DNA of 64,000 nucleotides, from assembly GCF_042186555.1 (NCBI RefSeq), contig NC_133326.1, positions 692,109,700 to 692,173,699 on the forward strand, read 5' to 3'. This DNA comes from Aquarana catesbeiana. Taxonomy: Eukaryota > Chordata > Amphibia > Anura > Ranidae. Each line of letters starts with the position of its first letter. Position 1 is the stretch's first letter. Below, one piece after another: positions 34,010 through 46,186 of the stretch. Made by a program: the position numbers and the translations under genes. The notes under the pieces were generated by a model that saw only the letters and a program-made list of their open reading frames with translations, had not been told where the DNA came from and made no database searches.

Positions 34010-36080
34010 ACTTTATATTCACCACCGTGTCAGAACCTTAAGATCAGCCTCAATCAAAGAGATGTTTAGAAAGCCTTGGTATGAAAAGGAAACTGCTCTA
34101 TGCCATGCCTCCAGATCCTACTCCTGTGAGAGGTCTTTCTCCCAATCTGTCATGTAGCTAGGTGTAGAGTTAGCCATGGAGAGTGATTCGTAGGTCATGG
34201 AAATCCCACCTCTTAGCTCCGTGGCCCAGCCACTCCATTGTTTAAATGGAGTAATGTTGGGTGGCACGGGTTTTAACACTCACAAGGAGTGTAAGAAATG
34301 TGAAATTTGGAGAAATCAAAATGTCTTTGCCGTGGGCATTTCAAGTTTTCTGATGCAATAGCTAAGGGTGTCCGGGCCCGCATGGTTCAAGAAATGACCA
34401 ATCCTGTGCAACCTCTTTTTCAGCCACCATTGGAAGGCTTTATTGTTCATACCGGGGGGAATTGGGGATTGTGGAAAAGGTTTGCAAGTAGGTGTGTCTG
34501 GGAAACTAACTGAATGACCCTTGAGGTTCTCCCACAGAGCAAACATGTGAGAGAGCATATGGGCTAAGTTCGCTGGGTGTTCCTTAGGATTACACCATAA
34601 TAGGTAAACCAAGGTAAAGTGTGGAACCACCTGTCTTTCCATATGCACCCAGTCGGGTTTAGCTGTGCGTGAGTAAATAGCAGAAATCTGGGCTAGCTGG
34701 GCAGCTTGGTAGTACCAGAGCAGGTTGGGCAAACCTAGACCCCTTCGTTTTGGGCTATGAAAAGTACCCCTTTAGGTACTTGTGGCCCTTCAAGCCCCAA
34801 ACAAAGGCGATCATTTTTGCCTGAAATCGTTGTAGATGGTCCCTGTTGATTGGTATGGGAAGGGAGTGAAAGAGGATGAGGATTCGCGGGGGTAATGTCA
34901 TCCTGATAGAGTGATCCCATCCTGGCCGTGAAAGGTTGAGTTGAGACCAGCAACTAAGGTCCGTTTCAAATTAATTAGGGGGGAAATTGGCAGAATATAG
35001 TTGCTCCACCCTTTTTGGGAGAAGGACCCCTAAGTAGGGTATAGTGGATTGACTCCAGGCAATGTGAAAGTGGACCTTTAGTCGGGTGATTAAGGAATCT
35101 TGGAAGTTCATGTTAATAGAAAAGAGATAAGTCCAAGAGACAGAGTCAAATGCTTTCTGCAAGTCGATAGAAGGAAGGCTTCTTGAGGCTGCCCTCCATC
35201 CCATCCGGACTGCAACAGCAAAATTATGTCTATTGCCCTTCTAATTTGGTCAGGGCCTTGTCTTCCAGATACGAATCCTATCTGGTCCTTATGGATGTAT
35301 AGGCTGATGAATGAGGAGAACTGATCAGCCAGGATCTTAGTCAGTATTTTCAAATCATTGTTTATCAGGGATATGGGGCGATAGTTTCTGACCTCACTCG
35401 GATCCTTCCCCGACTTTGGGATTACTGCAATGAAGAAAAAAATGCAGAGTTCAGCGAGCGCTCCAGGGTAGCACCCTTCTTTAGGGCATTAAGAAAATGT
35501 GCAAGGTAAGGAGATAGAGTAACCAAATAGGTTTTACAATAAGGAATCAAAAAGCTGTCCGGCCCAGGGGCTGAGCCCCGTTTCAGATTTTTGATAACCT
35601 GAGTGACCTTGTCGGCTGTTATCAGGGCTTCCAGTCTGGAGCAGTGACAATCTTCTATTTTGGGAATGGGAAGCGAGTCTAAGAAGGAATCAATATTATT
35701 TTAGTCTACCGGAGTCCCCCCACTGTATAGTTTTTTGTGAAAATCGTGAAAGACGCCCATAATTCTCTGAGGGTTCTGCGTCGTCGAACCACCCGGGAAA
35801 TGTATAGTGCATCCAGAAAGTATTCACAGCGCTTCACTTTTTCCACATTTTGATATGTTACAGCCGCATTTCAAAATGGATTAAATTCATTATTTTCCTC
35901 AAAATTCTACAAACAATACCCCATACTGACAATGTAAAAGAAGTATGTTTGAAATCTTTGCAAATGTTTTAGAAATAGAAAATGAAAAAAATCACATGTA
36001 CATAAGTACTCACAGCCTTTGCCATGACACTCAAAATTGACTTCAGGAGCATCCAGTTTCCACTGATCATCCTTGAGATG

Positions 36081-36765
36081 TGTCAGGTCACCTGAGGCCA
36101 GCTGACAGATACACGCTGTTTGTGTCAGGAGTGCACTGCTAAGGTAGTGGACCTTATGGCTGACTGCCCTGCATGGGGCTCTGGGTGGTTCAGGAAAGCA
36201 GGTGCTCTGGAGCACTGACACAGATCACGCTGGGAGCTAGAGCATGAGATTGCCCAGGGCACGGAATCAAAGAGCCAGCAGATGTTCACCAGGGCCCCTG
36301 ATGGTGAGGATGGACTTCGCTGCAAATGGCTCCAGTTTGCAACTCACAAGCTCACGGAAGGCTACTGGAAGATAGAGAGAAAGCAGCAGACTGGGACAAC
36401 AAGGGATAGTCAGGAGATAAGTCAAAAGGTCGGTGCAACAAGCAGACAGGGATAGTCAAAGAGTACGCCAAAGGTCGGGATATGAAGCAGACAAGGATAT
36501 TTAAGAACAAGCCAAGGTCGGTAAACAGAATAAGACATAGAGCACACGGCAAGACGCACACAGGTAGCCAAACACACAAGATCAACCTGGCTGACTTGCA
36601 GTGCACAGGTTATTATAGTGTTCCCAGTTAGAGGCTGGGGTGTAGCCATGCTTGAGGGAACATTACTTAAGCAGACAGGTGTGAGAGTGCAGGCCCTAAG
36701 GCTGATACACAACCAGAGGTAAGCAGACAGACAGGGTATGAAAGTATTACTGCAGATTCATGACA
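36081..36765. mobile_element. Unclassified insertion with TGTCA...TGACA ends
   Basis: The 685-bp block interrupts the Tc1 5' UTR between gagatg and agtccacctgg. It starts TGTCAGG and ends CATGACA, as an LTR might. I see no target duplication, about 17 bp of the expected Tc1 sequence are missing at the junction, and no poly(A) signal is evident. A solo LTR is one reading. It has weak internal repeats of 'aagcagacagggatagtca'. Confidence 0.4.
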
Positions 36766-36872
36766 AGTCCACCTGGGGTAAATTCAGTTGATTGGACATG
36801 ATTTGGAAAGGCACACACCTGTCTATATAAGGTCCCACAGTTAACAGTGCATGTCGGAACACAAACCAAGCC

Positions 36873-38343
36873 ATGAAGTCCAAAGAATTGTCTGTAGACC
36901 TCTGAGACAGCATTGTATTGAGGCACAGATCTGGGGAAGGGTACAGAAACATTTCTGCAGCATTGAAGGTTCCAAATGAACACAGTGGCCTCCATCATCG
37001 GTAAATGAAAGAAGTTTGGAACCACCAGGACTCTTCTTAGAACAGGCTGCCTGGCCAAACTGAGCAATAGGGGCAGAAGGGCATTAGTCTGGGAGGTGAC
37101 CAAGAACCAGATGGTCACTCCGACAGAGCTCTAGCATTTTTTCTGTGGAGAGAGGAGAATCTTCCAGAAGAACAGCCATCTCTGCAGCACTCCACACATC
37201 AGGCCTGTATTGTAGAGTGGCCAGACGGAAGGTACTCTTCAGTAAAAGGCACATGACAGCCCACCTGGAGTTTGCCCAAAGGCACCTGAAGGACTCTCAA
37301 ACCATGAGAAACAAAATTCTCTGGTCTGATGAAACAAAGATTGAACTCTTGAATGGCAAGTGTCATGGAGGCACCACTCATCACCTGGCCAATACCATTC
37401 CTACAGTGAAGCACGGTGGTGGCAACATCATGCTTTGGGTATGTTTTTCAGTGGCAGAAACTGGGAGACTAGTCAGTATTGAGGGAAAGATGATTGCAGC
37501 AATGTACAGAGACATCCTTGATGAAAACCTGCTTCAAAGCGCTCTGGACCTCAGACTGGGGTGAAGGTTTATCTTCCAACAGGACAATGACCCTAAGCAC
37601 ACAGCTAAGATAACAAAGGAAAGGCTACGGGACAACTCTGTGAATCTCCTTGAGTGGCCCAGACAGAGCCAAGACTTGAACTCGATTGAACATCTCTGGA
37701 GAAATCTGAAAGTGGCTGTGCACCAACGCTCCCCATCAAACCTGATGGAGCTTGAGAGGTCCTGCAAAGAAGAATAGGAGAAACTATCCAAAAATAGGTG
37801 TGTTAAGCTTGTAGTATTGTGCTGAAAAAGACTTGAGGCTGTAATGCCGCGTACACACGGTCGGACTTTTCGTCTACAAAAGTCCGACAGCCTGTCCAAC
37901 AGACTTCCGACGTACCTTCGGCGGACTTGCGGCAGACTTTCTTACGAACGGACTTGCCTACACACGACCACACAAAAGTCCGACGGATTCGTACGTGATG
38001 ACGTACACCGGACTAAAATAAGGAAGTTCATAGCCAGTAGCCAATAGCTGCCCTAGCATGGGTTTTTGTCCGTCGGACTAGCACACAGACGAGCGGATTT
38101 CGGGGTCCGTCGTACTTACGACGTAAAGATTTGAAGCATGTTTCAAATCTAAAGTCCGTCGGATTTGAGGCTAAAAAAGTCCGTTGAAAGTCCGGAGAAG
38201 CCCACACACGATCGGATTACCAGCCAGCTTTAGTCCGTCAGCGTCCGTTGGACTTTTGTAGACGAAAAGTCCGACCGTGTGTACGCGGCATAATTGGTGC
38301 CAAAAGTTCTTCAACAAAGTATTGAGAAAAGGCTGTGAATACT
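36873..38343 (+). pseudogene. Tc1 transposase pseudogene
   Basis: From ATG 36873 (MKSKELSVDL) with an early stop, the helix-turn-helix half is degraded. From 37145 a 139-codon frame is well preserved (SSRRTAISAALHTSGLYCRV, then KILWSDETKIELLN, GGNIMLWVCFS). It stops at 37562, and the last third continues in another frame with FQQDNDPKHTAK, LLEWPRQSQDLNSIEHLW and NLKVAVHQRSPSNLMELE. The DDE aspartates in DET and QDND are visible. Coding is finally cut by the MITE at 37845 and resumes with NWCQKFFNKVLRKGCEY. It is non-functional. Confidence 0.88.
37845..38290. mobile_element. MITE with long near-perfect inverted ends
   Basis: The ends TGCCGCGTACACACGG and CCGTGTGTACGCGGCA are exact complements, and pairing extends for about 45 bp. 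The 3-bp flank taa is present on both sides (37842-37844 and 38291-38293), consistent with PIF/Harbinger. The 446-bp interior is rich in 'agtccgac' variants. Confidence 0.9.
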
Positions 38344-39165
38344 TAGGTATATGGGATTTTTTTTTCATTTTTTATTTTTTATACATTTGCAAAGGTTTTA
38401 AACAAACTTCTTTCACGTTGTCATTATGGGGTAGAATTTGCAGAATTTTGAGGAAAATAATGAATTTAATTCATTTTGGAATAAGAATGTAACATAACAA
38501 AATGTGGAAATGTGAAGCACTGTGAATGCTTTCCGGATGCATTGTATTTTGGGGAGCATATGTGTATTGAGCTTGGGGGTTAGGCCAGCCACCAACATCA
38601 AGCCAATTCTGTCTCTCTGTTGGTAAATTTGGGCCCCACTCCCCCTCAAACTCTTCACTGCCTTAGCAGTGAGGGCAAGGTTCAATGCAAGTCTTGCCGC
38701 ATCTAGTTTAGCTGTTGATGTGGATTTAGGGTCACGTTTATGTTGTTTGCTAACAGTCCTTAATTCTACTTCATTCAGTCAATGTCTGCCCTTTGAGCTC
38801 GGTGGAGTTGGGACGGTATCTGTATGAATTTCCCTCTGATGGTGGCTTTGTGTGCCACCCAAAGGGTTTCTGGTGAAATGTTCTCCACATCATTCCTTTG
38901 GAAATAATCAACAACAGCTCTCTCAACTTCTACAAGTCTCACTGGGTTGCTAAGAATTGATTTGTTAAGTCTATAGTGGCTAAACCCTTTTGGGCCCTGG
39001 GGTCTTTGTAATACTAAGAAAACTAGTGAATGGTGAGACAATACCGTGTCCGCGATGAAGGATTTGCAAGCCGACGGCAGTTGATAAGAAAATGTGGTTG
39101 ATCCTGGTAAATGATTGATGTGGGTGGGAGAAGTGCGTAAAGTCCCTCATGGACCACTCTTTTTA

Positions 39166-39812
39166 TGTATACTTTTTGTAAAAATGATACTCTTATCTAT
39201 GCCCTGTTTAGGAAGACTTGACACTGGTACCATACTTCCAATGTACTGTAATGTTATGTACTCTGAATATTGGTTCAAATAGTAATGAATGGAATCCATT
39301 TATGACATCATTGTTTACTACTGTGTGTAACCTGAGATTGGTCACCAGTGATCACATGGTACTTGAGCCAATTACAGCACCCTGTACCATGTGATAACTG
39401 TGGGCTAATCCCAGAGTCACAATAGTAAACAAAGAGCCATGAATGAAAGACATTCATGACATTTTCAATTATTCCTGTTACAGTGATTACTGTAACAAGC
39501 AAAAAATCCCTGCTCACCCTCCCAGAGTAGTACAATGTCACTATGGTGACACTAAATGACTCTGGGGACATTATATAAAAAACTGTAAAGAAAAAAAAAG
39601 TATAAAAAATTTATAATTTTACATTTTTTTACATACTGTCACCACTCAGCACAGATGACAGTATGTAAAAAAATAGAAAAAAAATATTAAATTTCTTAAT
39701 ATTCCAAAAAAAATGTGACAACCAATTAAAACTTCAAAAAACTCAACATACCTCTTACTAAATAATTTGGACTGTCTGCTTTCCAACAATGGTAAAAAAC
39801 ACAGGTGTCAGA
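39166..39812. other. Non-coding stretch, no gene seen
   Basis: It contains several short inverted segments (tttacatactgtcaccactc against gatgacagtatgtaaa near 39620-39670; tgttacagtgattactgtaac near 39475). The 39320-39560 part resembles interiors of TTAA elements. No terminus can be fixed. Confidence 0.4.
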
Positions 39813-40235
39813 TTAAAGAGGAAGTAAACCCTAATGGGTTTACTTCCTTTTTGTTTCCCTGCAAAGGTAAAGCATAATGGGCTACTATGCATCGCATAGT
39901 AGCCCATTTTTTGTCACTTACCTGACACAGGAGCCTGCGATGTCACCGCTGTCCCCTCTGCTACAGAGCGTCCATCTACTTTCCGGGTATCGTGGCTCCG
40001 GCGCTGTTATTGGCCGGAGCCGCGATGACGTCACTCCTGCGCATGCGCACATGAGCCGCCACTAACGGTATATCTCCGTTAGCAGAGGCATGCTCAGTGC
40101 GCAGCGAAGTCTGTCTGTTTGCAAATATCTCCTAAACCGTGTAGGATAGGAGATATTTCTTGGACCTACAGCTAAGCCTTAATCTAGGCTTACTTGTAGG
40201 TCAAAGTGGTCTGTAAGGGTTTACAACCACTTTAA
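39813..40235. mobile_element. Short TTAA-flanked MITE
   Basis: TTAA at 39813-39816 and 40232-40235 flank ends aagaggaagtaaaccct and gggtttacaaccacttt, which are imperfect inverted repeats. This end type is very common in frog genomes. A second family member is at 47100-47569. Confidence 0.8.
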
Positions 40236-40453
40236 GTGCAGTATTAGGAAAACAAACACTCTTGCACATAAGTATAATGGCCAGCCCAGTTATGAGTGAT
40301 GGTCCACTCCTTAATGGATAATGTTTCCGGCTTTGCTGCCCTCTAGGCCCAGGGATGTCCTTAATACACTAGAAAGATAAAAGAAAAGAGGGCACACCAG
40401 CCTAGTACATTATGCCAAGTGAATTTATTTTGTAAAAAGGATAAAAACTACGA

Positions 40454-40497
40454 AGGCTCCGAGGAAGAAGGTTTACCTTTGAAATGCGTTAGCCAGC
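40454..40497 (+). ncRNA. Degenerate hammerhead-like motif
   Basis: CCGAGGA replaces CUGANGA, followed by an A, stem II GAAGGT/ACCTTT, then GAAAT GC GTT. GGCT and AGCC on either side can still form stem I. The U4 to C change probably abolishes activity. Confidence 0.45.
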
Positions 40498-40575
40498 AGG
40501 GGCTCCTGCATAGTCTCCTCTACATACTGGAGATTGCTGGTCGCAGGATTGTATAGCCATGGGATGGTTGTCTGC

Positions 40576-41696
40576 TTAACCACTAAAATACCAGGCACTT
40601 TCGCCCCTTCCTGCCCAGGACAATTTTCAGCTTTCAACGCTGTCGCACTTTGAATGACAAACAACATTTTTAGCATTTTCTTCCCACAAATAGGGCTTTA
40701 TTTTGGTGGTATTTGATCACCTCTGGGGTTTTTATTTTTTGATAAACAAACTAAAAAAGACCAACATTTTTGAAAAAAAAAAGTTTTTCTTGTTTTCCCC
40801 TTCACTGATGGGCACTGATGAGGCGGCACTGATAAGCACTGAAGAGTTGGTACTGATAAGGTGGCACTGATGAGGAGGCACTAATATTTAGAATTTATGG
40901 GTACTGATAGGCGGTGCTGATATGCAGCACTGATGGGCACCAATAGGCAGCACTGATATGCAGCACTGATATGCACTGATAGGTGACACTGATGGGCACT
41001 GACAGGCGGCACTGATGGGCAATGACAGGCGGCTGTGATGGGTACTGACAGGCAGTTGTGATGGGCACTGATAGGTGGTACTGATTGGCACTAACAGGTG
41101 GCACTGACAGCTGGCACTGATGATGAGGTACTGATGTGTTACTGAGAGGTGTTACTGCTGGGCACTGATTGGCACTGTGGTGGGCTCTGATTGGCACTGT
41201 GGTGGGCTCTGATTGGCACTATGGTGGGCACTGATTGGCACTGTAGTGGGCACTTGAAGGCTTTTTTATTGGGGGAATGCCGGGCACTGATTGGTAGCCT
41301 TTTCTGCACATCTGAGGGGGCTGTCCTGATAATCATAGTGCTGATTATCAGCACAGACCCCCCTCTGACAGGGAGAGCCACTAATCAGCTCCGATCGGCT
41401 CTCCCTGTCAGCGCGAATGAAGGAATGCTGTTAACTGGCACTTCCTGGTTCACGCTGTGATCAGCTGTGATTGGTCACAGCTGATCATGTGGTAAGAAGC
41501 CTCTTACAGAGGCTTCTTATCACAATCGGAGATGCGGGGTGTCAGACTGACATGTCGCTCTTGCGATCGCCGCTCTGGCGCCCCCATGGGCGCGCACGGG
41601 CATGTTATCCTGCTGGACGTCATATGACGCCCAGTCAGGATAACAGAACCACTTCCCGGCCATCATTCTGCTATAGGCTGGTCGGGAAGTGGTTAA
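40576..41696. mobile_element. TTAA-flanked element inside the PLE insertion
   Basis: TTAA at 40576-40579 and 41693-41696, with inverted ends TTAACCACT and AGTGGTTAA. No transposase. It contains a minisatellite (40801-41260) and a GC-rich right half with the paired segments gccaatcac/gtgatcagc near 41450. Confidence 0.8.
40801..41260. repeat. Minisatellite built on ggcactgat
   Basis: Many degenerate units of about 13-30 bp carry 'ggcactgatgggcactga' variants. Reading frames through it are long and repetitive on both strands but not gene-like. Confidence 0.85.
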
Positions 41697-42345
41697 GCAT
41701 ATTTATTTCTACATGCTTGTGAGTAGTTTTTATCTTTTTACAAAATAAATTCATTAGGGATAATGCACTAGGCTTGTGCACCCTCTTTTCTTTTATCTTT
41801 TAAGTGCAGTATTAAATACACCTTGGTTTATTAAAAGTGCAACAATTGACAACTCACATATCTGTAGAAACAAGCAGGCATATATAGTGGTATTCCATTG
41901 CTTAGAGTGGGGAGTCTCCTTTGAAGTCCTTATCAGTTGTGGTACCAATGCAGCAAGGTGGCTGGAAAACCAGGAAGCAGCCACCACCACGACAACCAAC
42001 ACTGAAGGCAAGATGGCCCTGGACCGAAACTGACGTCAGGTGGAAGACATGCTGCCGTGGATGGGCGGTAACGAGTTTTAAAGCTTCCGCTTCTTTCTCA
42101 GACCTGATTGGCTGTAATAGAAGGCAGTCTAATAAAGGCTGTGAGTGGGGGGGGGGACTACAGAGGCCACCCAGCTCCGAAATCGCCAATGTTTAAATGT
42201 AACTAGTACTATCAGCAACAGTCATAGCGGCAGCATGAGTAATTAAACAATGTAAACTACTACATAGAATGTAACCAGCCTAAAATAGCAATCAGCCAAT
42301 ATTACATGAGGTAGAAATAAATACAAATAAAGAACAATATAACAA

Positions 42346-42349
<4 letters not shown>

Positions 42350-42412
<63 letters not shown>
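42350..42412. repeat. (TA)n microsatellite
   Basis: About 31 uninterrupted TA dinucleotides. Confidence 0.95.
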
Positions 42413-42414
<2 letters not shown>

Positions 42415-42419
42415 CTGTT

Positions 42420-42692
42420 CTTCTTATAAAATTCCAGTAGAGAGGTATAAGAAACTCATTGGTTACAGGAAGCGATTGATTTCAGTTATTTTTTCCAAGG
42501 TGTGTGCTACCAAATATTAAATTTAGGGTGCCAATAATTTTGTCCAGTCCATATTTGGAGTTTTGCGTGGAACTTGATAAGAAATAAACATGAGAATGCC
42601 TAAACATTTGTAAATGTAACACATTTATGGGCGAAGTGGTGCATTACCTCACAGAAATGCAGGGGGTGCCAATATTTTTGGCCATGACTGTA
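42420..42692. mobile_element. Tc1-like 3' end remnant
   Basis: Segments 'ggtgccaataattttgtcc' and 'ggtgccaatatttttggcc' followed by atgactgta are characteristic Tc1-group terminal sequence. No transposase coding is recognisable. The left side is replaced by the (TA)n run. Confidence 0.6.
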
Positions 42693-43708
42693 TGTATGTA
42701 GATGTACCCAAAAGAAAAAAAATGACAGATTATGGGCTAGGAATATATATATTGTAAGGGAGGGGGGCAAAGGGAGTAGAGGCGTGCAAGTTGTCACCTG
42801 TACTTGGTCAAAAAAGTACATAATGACCTGTACTAAATCCTTTGCCCATTAGGGTACTGTTGCTGTAACCATTAGCATATAGACAATAAGGAAGAGGAAA
42901 GGGGAAGGGGAATAAGCCCAAAAGATGCGGGCTTATGAAAGGGGTTACTGCTAGCAACAGAGTAATCTTAGGATATTGGCAAAATAAAAGCAACTTTATT
43001 CATATAATAATTTCACAATAAAATTCACAAATTGAGATATAAAAGGCAGTGATTGATTGCGGCAAAAAATGGATCAAAATATCGTGGAAAAAACTAACAT
43101 ACAGGACAAACATGTGACAAAAAGGTGCAACTGGAAAAGTCCGGGCGTATTGCCTTAGTCCTCAGCGACCTTGAGTCAAGTAATTTGCCAGATAGTAAAT
43201 GACGGGTCAAAGATGTGCCCTAAATATTACATTTAAAGAAAGGTCAGCTGTGGGCTAGAGCAATGGAGGAGTGGGGAGAAGGAAGAGAAGGTGAGCGTGT
43301 GCTGATCATGAAACAAAATACCTAGAGGTAAATAAACAATATAATTTTTTGATATTTAGAAAACTAGTGTCTAGCATTGAAAAGTACATCCTAAAGGTAT
43401 TGTTGTGAGGAAAATTGACGGTCAGATGGATCACTCTATTTGGATGGTGAAAGAATTCCCTCCAGGGAATTAACGACTATCTTATTGTGGTATTTATCTA
43501 CAAAGTCAATCATCTACTATGTAAGCAAAGGTAGAACTTAAATATCATTAGTCATAAAAGACATTAACGTTCCATTGGAATATTCACTAAGTGGCAAACA
43601 GAGCTGGCATACAGTAAAAAGTTGCAAGCAAGCTTCAAACGTGTTGAGCTGGTGCATGAGAAGGGAAAGAAATGAATCATGTATATGACCTCTTGCTGCA
43701 GCAGCTAA
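42693..43708. other. Non-coding, nothing recognised
   Basis: AT-rich sequence without a supported gene. 'caataaaattcacaaattgag' near 43017 could be the inverted tail of a retroelement, but no partner sequence was found. Confidence 0.4.
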
Positions 43709-43979
43709 TGTATGCTTAGATCCAAACTAAGGGGAGACATACATAAGAGAGAACAAGGGAGCTGCGCACCCCGAAATTGATAAAAGAATATGGATTCCCC
43801 TAATGGGGCTTTAAAGCAGCAAAGTACACCATTACAAAGGTCATTAATAAAACAATTTATTGACAAAATGTCCAATATCATATGTTCATGTGGAATCTAG
43901 TCCAATGATAAATTCATATTCCATAAAACGGCAAAATGCATATCACATCATTACATTACATAGTGTAGTAAAATGCCGG

Positions 43980-44024
43980 AGCCCCGACGCGTTTCGACCT
44001 GTATGCCGTCTCTTCAGGGGGCAC
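43980..44024 (-). ncRNA. Hammerhead ribozyme motif, inverted copy
   Basis: On the minus strand: CCCC-CUGAAGA (complement of 44011-44017), a shortened stem II (GAC with GTC around GGCATACA), GAAAC GC GUC, then GGGGC for stem I. Predicted cleavage falls after the C opposite 43986. One stem II base pair is lost compared with the other two copies. Confidence 0.7.
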
Positions 44025-44565
44025 ATCTGAATCTATAAAGCAATACAAATATTAAGAATTATGGATAATTTTCTAAAAAGGATCACATTAGATAAATCAT
44101 AATGATGGGTTTTACCGTTAAAGTGAAGTAGACGTGTCTAATAGGGGGCATTGGGGAGCCATTGAGGGGTCTGGGCGGTGCGCAGGCCATCCCCACCCCC
44201 CCATTAGGGGAAAGAGCCAGGGCTTGCAAGGAGCCACACTGATACACGTCCCCCCGGGGGAGCGAAAGAGTGAACACCTGCAACAGACATCCATGAGTAG
44301 CCATTAAAGAAGTAATATATTAGTATATAAGTCATCGTTGTAAGTATTGATTTAGATTGCATATAGAGACTGGAAATGTGTTACACATGGGGGGGGGGGA
44401 TGGCCTGCTCACCGCCCGGACCCCTCAATGGCTCCCCAATGCCCCTATTAGACACGTCTACTTCACTTTAACGGTAAAACCCATCATTATGATTTATCTA
44501 ATGTGATCCTTTTTAGAAAATTATCCACAATTCTTAATATTTGTATTGCTTTATAGATTCAGATG

Positions 44566-44609
44566 TGCCCCCTGAAGAGACCGCATACAGGTCGAAACGC
44601 GTCGGAGCT
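44566..44609 (+). ncRNA. Hammerhead ribozyme motif, direct copy 1
   Basis: CUGAAGA (44572-44578) fits the CUGANGA core. Stem II is GACC/GGTC with loop GCATACA. GAAA (44594-44597) is followed by a 2-bp stem III (AC...GU with loop GC) and GUC, predicting cleavage after C44603. Stem I pairs CCCC with GGAG (one mismatch) and extends by G-C. This is a type I layout with a minimal stem III. Confidence 0.75.
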
Positions 44610-44864
44610 CCGGCATTTTACTACTCTATGTAATGTAATGATGTGATATGCATTTTGCCGTTTTATGGAATATGAATTCATCATTGGACTAGATTCCACA
44701 TGAACATATGATATTGGACATTTTGTCAATAAATTTTTTTATTAATGACCTTTGTAATGGTGTACTTTGCTGCTTTAAAGCCCCATTAGGGGAATCCATA
44801 TTCTTTTATCAATTTCGGGGTGCGCAGCTCCCTTGTTCTCTCTTATGTATGTCTCCCCTTAGTT

Positions 44865-46186
44865 ACAATTTTCTTGGGTGGTTAAACACCCCTCCCCGCT
44901 TTGACATACCAGAGATCAAAACAGGAAGCAATGTGTCCTATGCCACCTTCAGATTCCTGCATTTGCCAATTCTAATTTTAACATATATACAACTTTTGAA
45001 CTTATTTTTTGCTTTTGTTCTGATTAAGGGGAACCGGATTGAGATCCAATCCTTTCCCTTTCCATGCACCAGGAGGAACAGACCCCTGTACAGCATGATA
45101 CTCAATGCCTCACATGGTAGTTTGTGACTAAACTCTATTGGATTCCATGCAGGAGTCCGGAGTTATGGCTTTGGCACTCTGCTCCTGTCTAAAATATTTA
45201 ACATCTATTGTTTTTTTCGGTACATTTCATGACCATGCAAAATGTTATTGTAAATGTGGTTCTCATGCTTGGGGGATCGTTGTAGGTCCCGGTGGGTGCA
45301 GTTTCATTTTCCCCCCTCCTCTGGGTGGAGCCTGGCTCCTTTGAGACTTCCCGGCAGGGTGGGGGCGTATGGAAATTCTGCACGCCCCCATGCTTGCTCT
45401 GCTTGGCGTCTGTCACCAGGCGCCGTGGCGAGCTTCACCCTGCCGGCAGCGTCCCACGTTCACCTCCGGAGTGTCTATGGCGGCGTGTGCGTGCGCGGGG
45501 CCCGGCGCGCACACGCCGTCATGACGTCACGCATTTTGCAACGGAGATGACGACGGTGGTCGGGACCGTTCGGTCTTCCGGGACGCCGAGGGAGCCACAC
45601 GTGGGCTGCAGCTGGCGGCCCACATGCCATGATCCTGGGTAGGTGGGGGGGTTGGGCACCTGCATGGGATTATCCCATTAGCCTCAGCCTAGCTTTATAT
45701 AGGAGACCAAAATGTTTACCAGTCAATAGTACTTCCATGCTGGCCAGGACAGACGATATCTGTTCTCTCAGTAACTACAGCTCGGTTTCTGCCAAGCCAA
45801 CTAGCTTCACATACCTCATACAATTCTACATAGTACAAGGTAAATTAATATGGTTTTTTAGTTACACTATCTCATTTCACATCCCTCTTACTTTCACACA
45901 CTGCCATTTTTGGTTGGCTCTTCATTTTTCCTTTTCTTCACTTTATTTGGTTGGTTTGTTTTTTACCCTTCACTTTTTTGCCAACACTTGGTCCATCACA
46001 CTATCACACCATGACTTCCCTTATTATGCACTTTCCCAAGGACTCTCTTTTTCCACTCACAGCACATATTTTCACTCACACACCAGGCACTACTTGCACA
46101 CTGCATTGGGTTTGTTAGCAATATTAATTCAATTTGATTATTCGTTTAATTCATGTGATTCAACTATTATCCCTAAAAATACATAC
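44865..46186 (+). other. Body of the composite PLE-type element
   Basis: No gene recognised. The 201-codon + strand frame at 45629-46234 is low-complexity, rich in Phe, Ser, His and Thr, and lacks known motifs. A GC-rich block at about 45280-45640 (with cgcgcacacgccgtcatgac) differs sharply from its AT-rich surroundings and could hold promoter-like sequence. Confidence 0.5.

Larger units (their letters stand above)
35805..38544 (+). mobile_element. Tc1-like transposon with two insertions, inside the L1
   Basis: The ends are tagtgcatccagaaagtatt (after TA at 35803) and gctttccggatgcattg (before TA at 38545). Removing it joins the L1 ORF2 reading between 38545 and 35804. It holds an unclassified segment at 36081-36765 and a MITE at 37845-38290. 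Without them it is about 1.6 kb, the usual Tc1 size. Confidence 0.9.
31965..39165 (-). mobile_element. L1-like LINE on the minus strand, 5' truncated, heavily interrupted
   Basis: The 3' end lies at the left. L1 sequence is in pieces: 31965-32731, 33129-33244, about 34010-35804 and 38545-39165. The gaps hold two PLE-type insertions (32732-33114 and 33245-34009) and a Tc1 (35805-38544). The element starts within the endonuclease C-terminus at about 39165, so it is 5' truncated. A second copy of part of the same composite lies at 62270-64000. Confidence 0.85.
33129..39165 (-). pseudogene. L1 ORF2 pseudogene (minus strand)
   Basis: Read from 39165 downward: the end of the endonuclease (VSHHSLVFLVLQ), then the linker (LNKSILSNPVRLVEVERAVV, SPETLWVAHKATIRGK, ALTAKAVKSLRGSGAQIYQQ) to 38560. 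A Tc1 interrupts at 38544. Coding resumes at 35804 with STTQNPQRIMGVFHDFHKKL, ADKVTQVIKNLKRGSAPGPD, FIAVIPKSGKDP, RPISLINNDLKILTK, DQIGFVSGRQGPDQIRRAI and SIDLQKAFDSVSW. The YADD-containing part is deleted. The C-terminal part (LLWYYQAAQLAQISAIYSR, 34730-34320) and final piece (RLTHFIFLVAKLTIARDWKQ, 33210-33140) follow. It cannot make an active protein. Confidence 0.87.
40247..41798 (+). mobile_element. PLE-type insertion with inverted arm and 16-bp target duplication
   Basis: tttaagtgcagtatta flanks the insertion exactly on both sides (40231-40246 and 41799-41814). The left part (40385-40450) is the inverted complement of the tail at 41705-41790 (sharing tttttacaaaataaattca). A hammerhead-like relic follows at 40454. 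A later TTAA element (40576-41696) splits it; without this it is about 430 bp. Confidence 0.85.

Noticed and set aside
40801..41260. Possible CRISPR-like repeat array
   Set aside because: Units are irregular and contiguous without unique spacers in a eukaryotic context; it is a minisatellite.
41793..42196. Several 70-95 codon overlapping frames on both strands
   Set aside because: No domain, mutually overlapping, and the flanks are repeat-derived.
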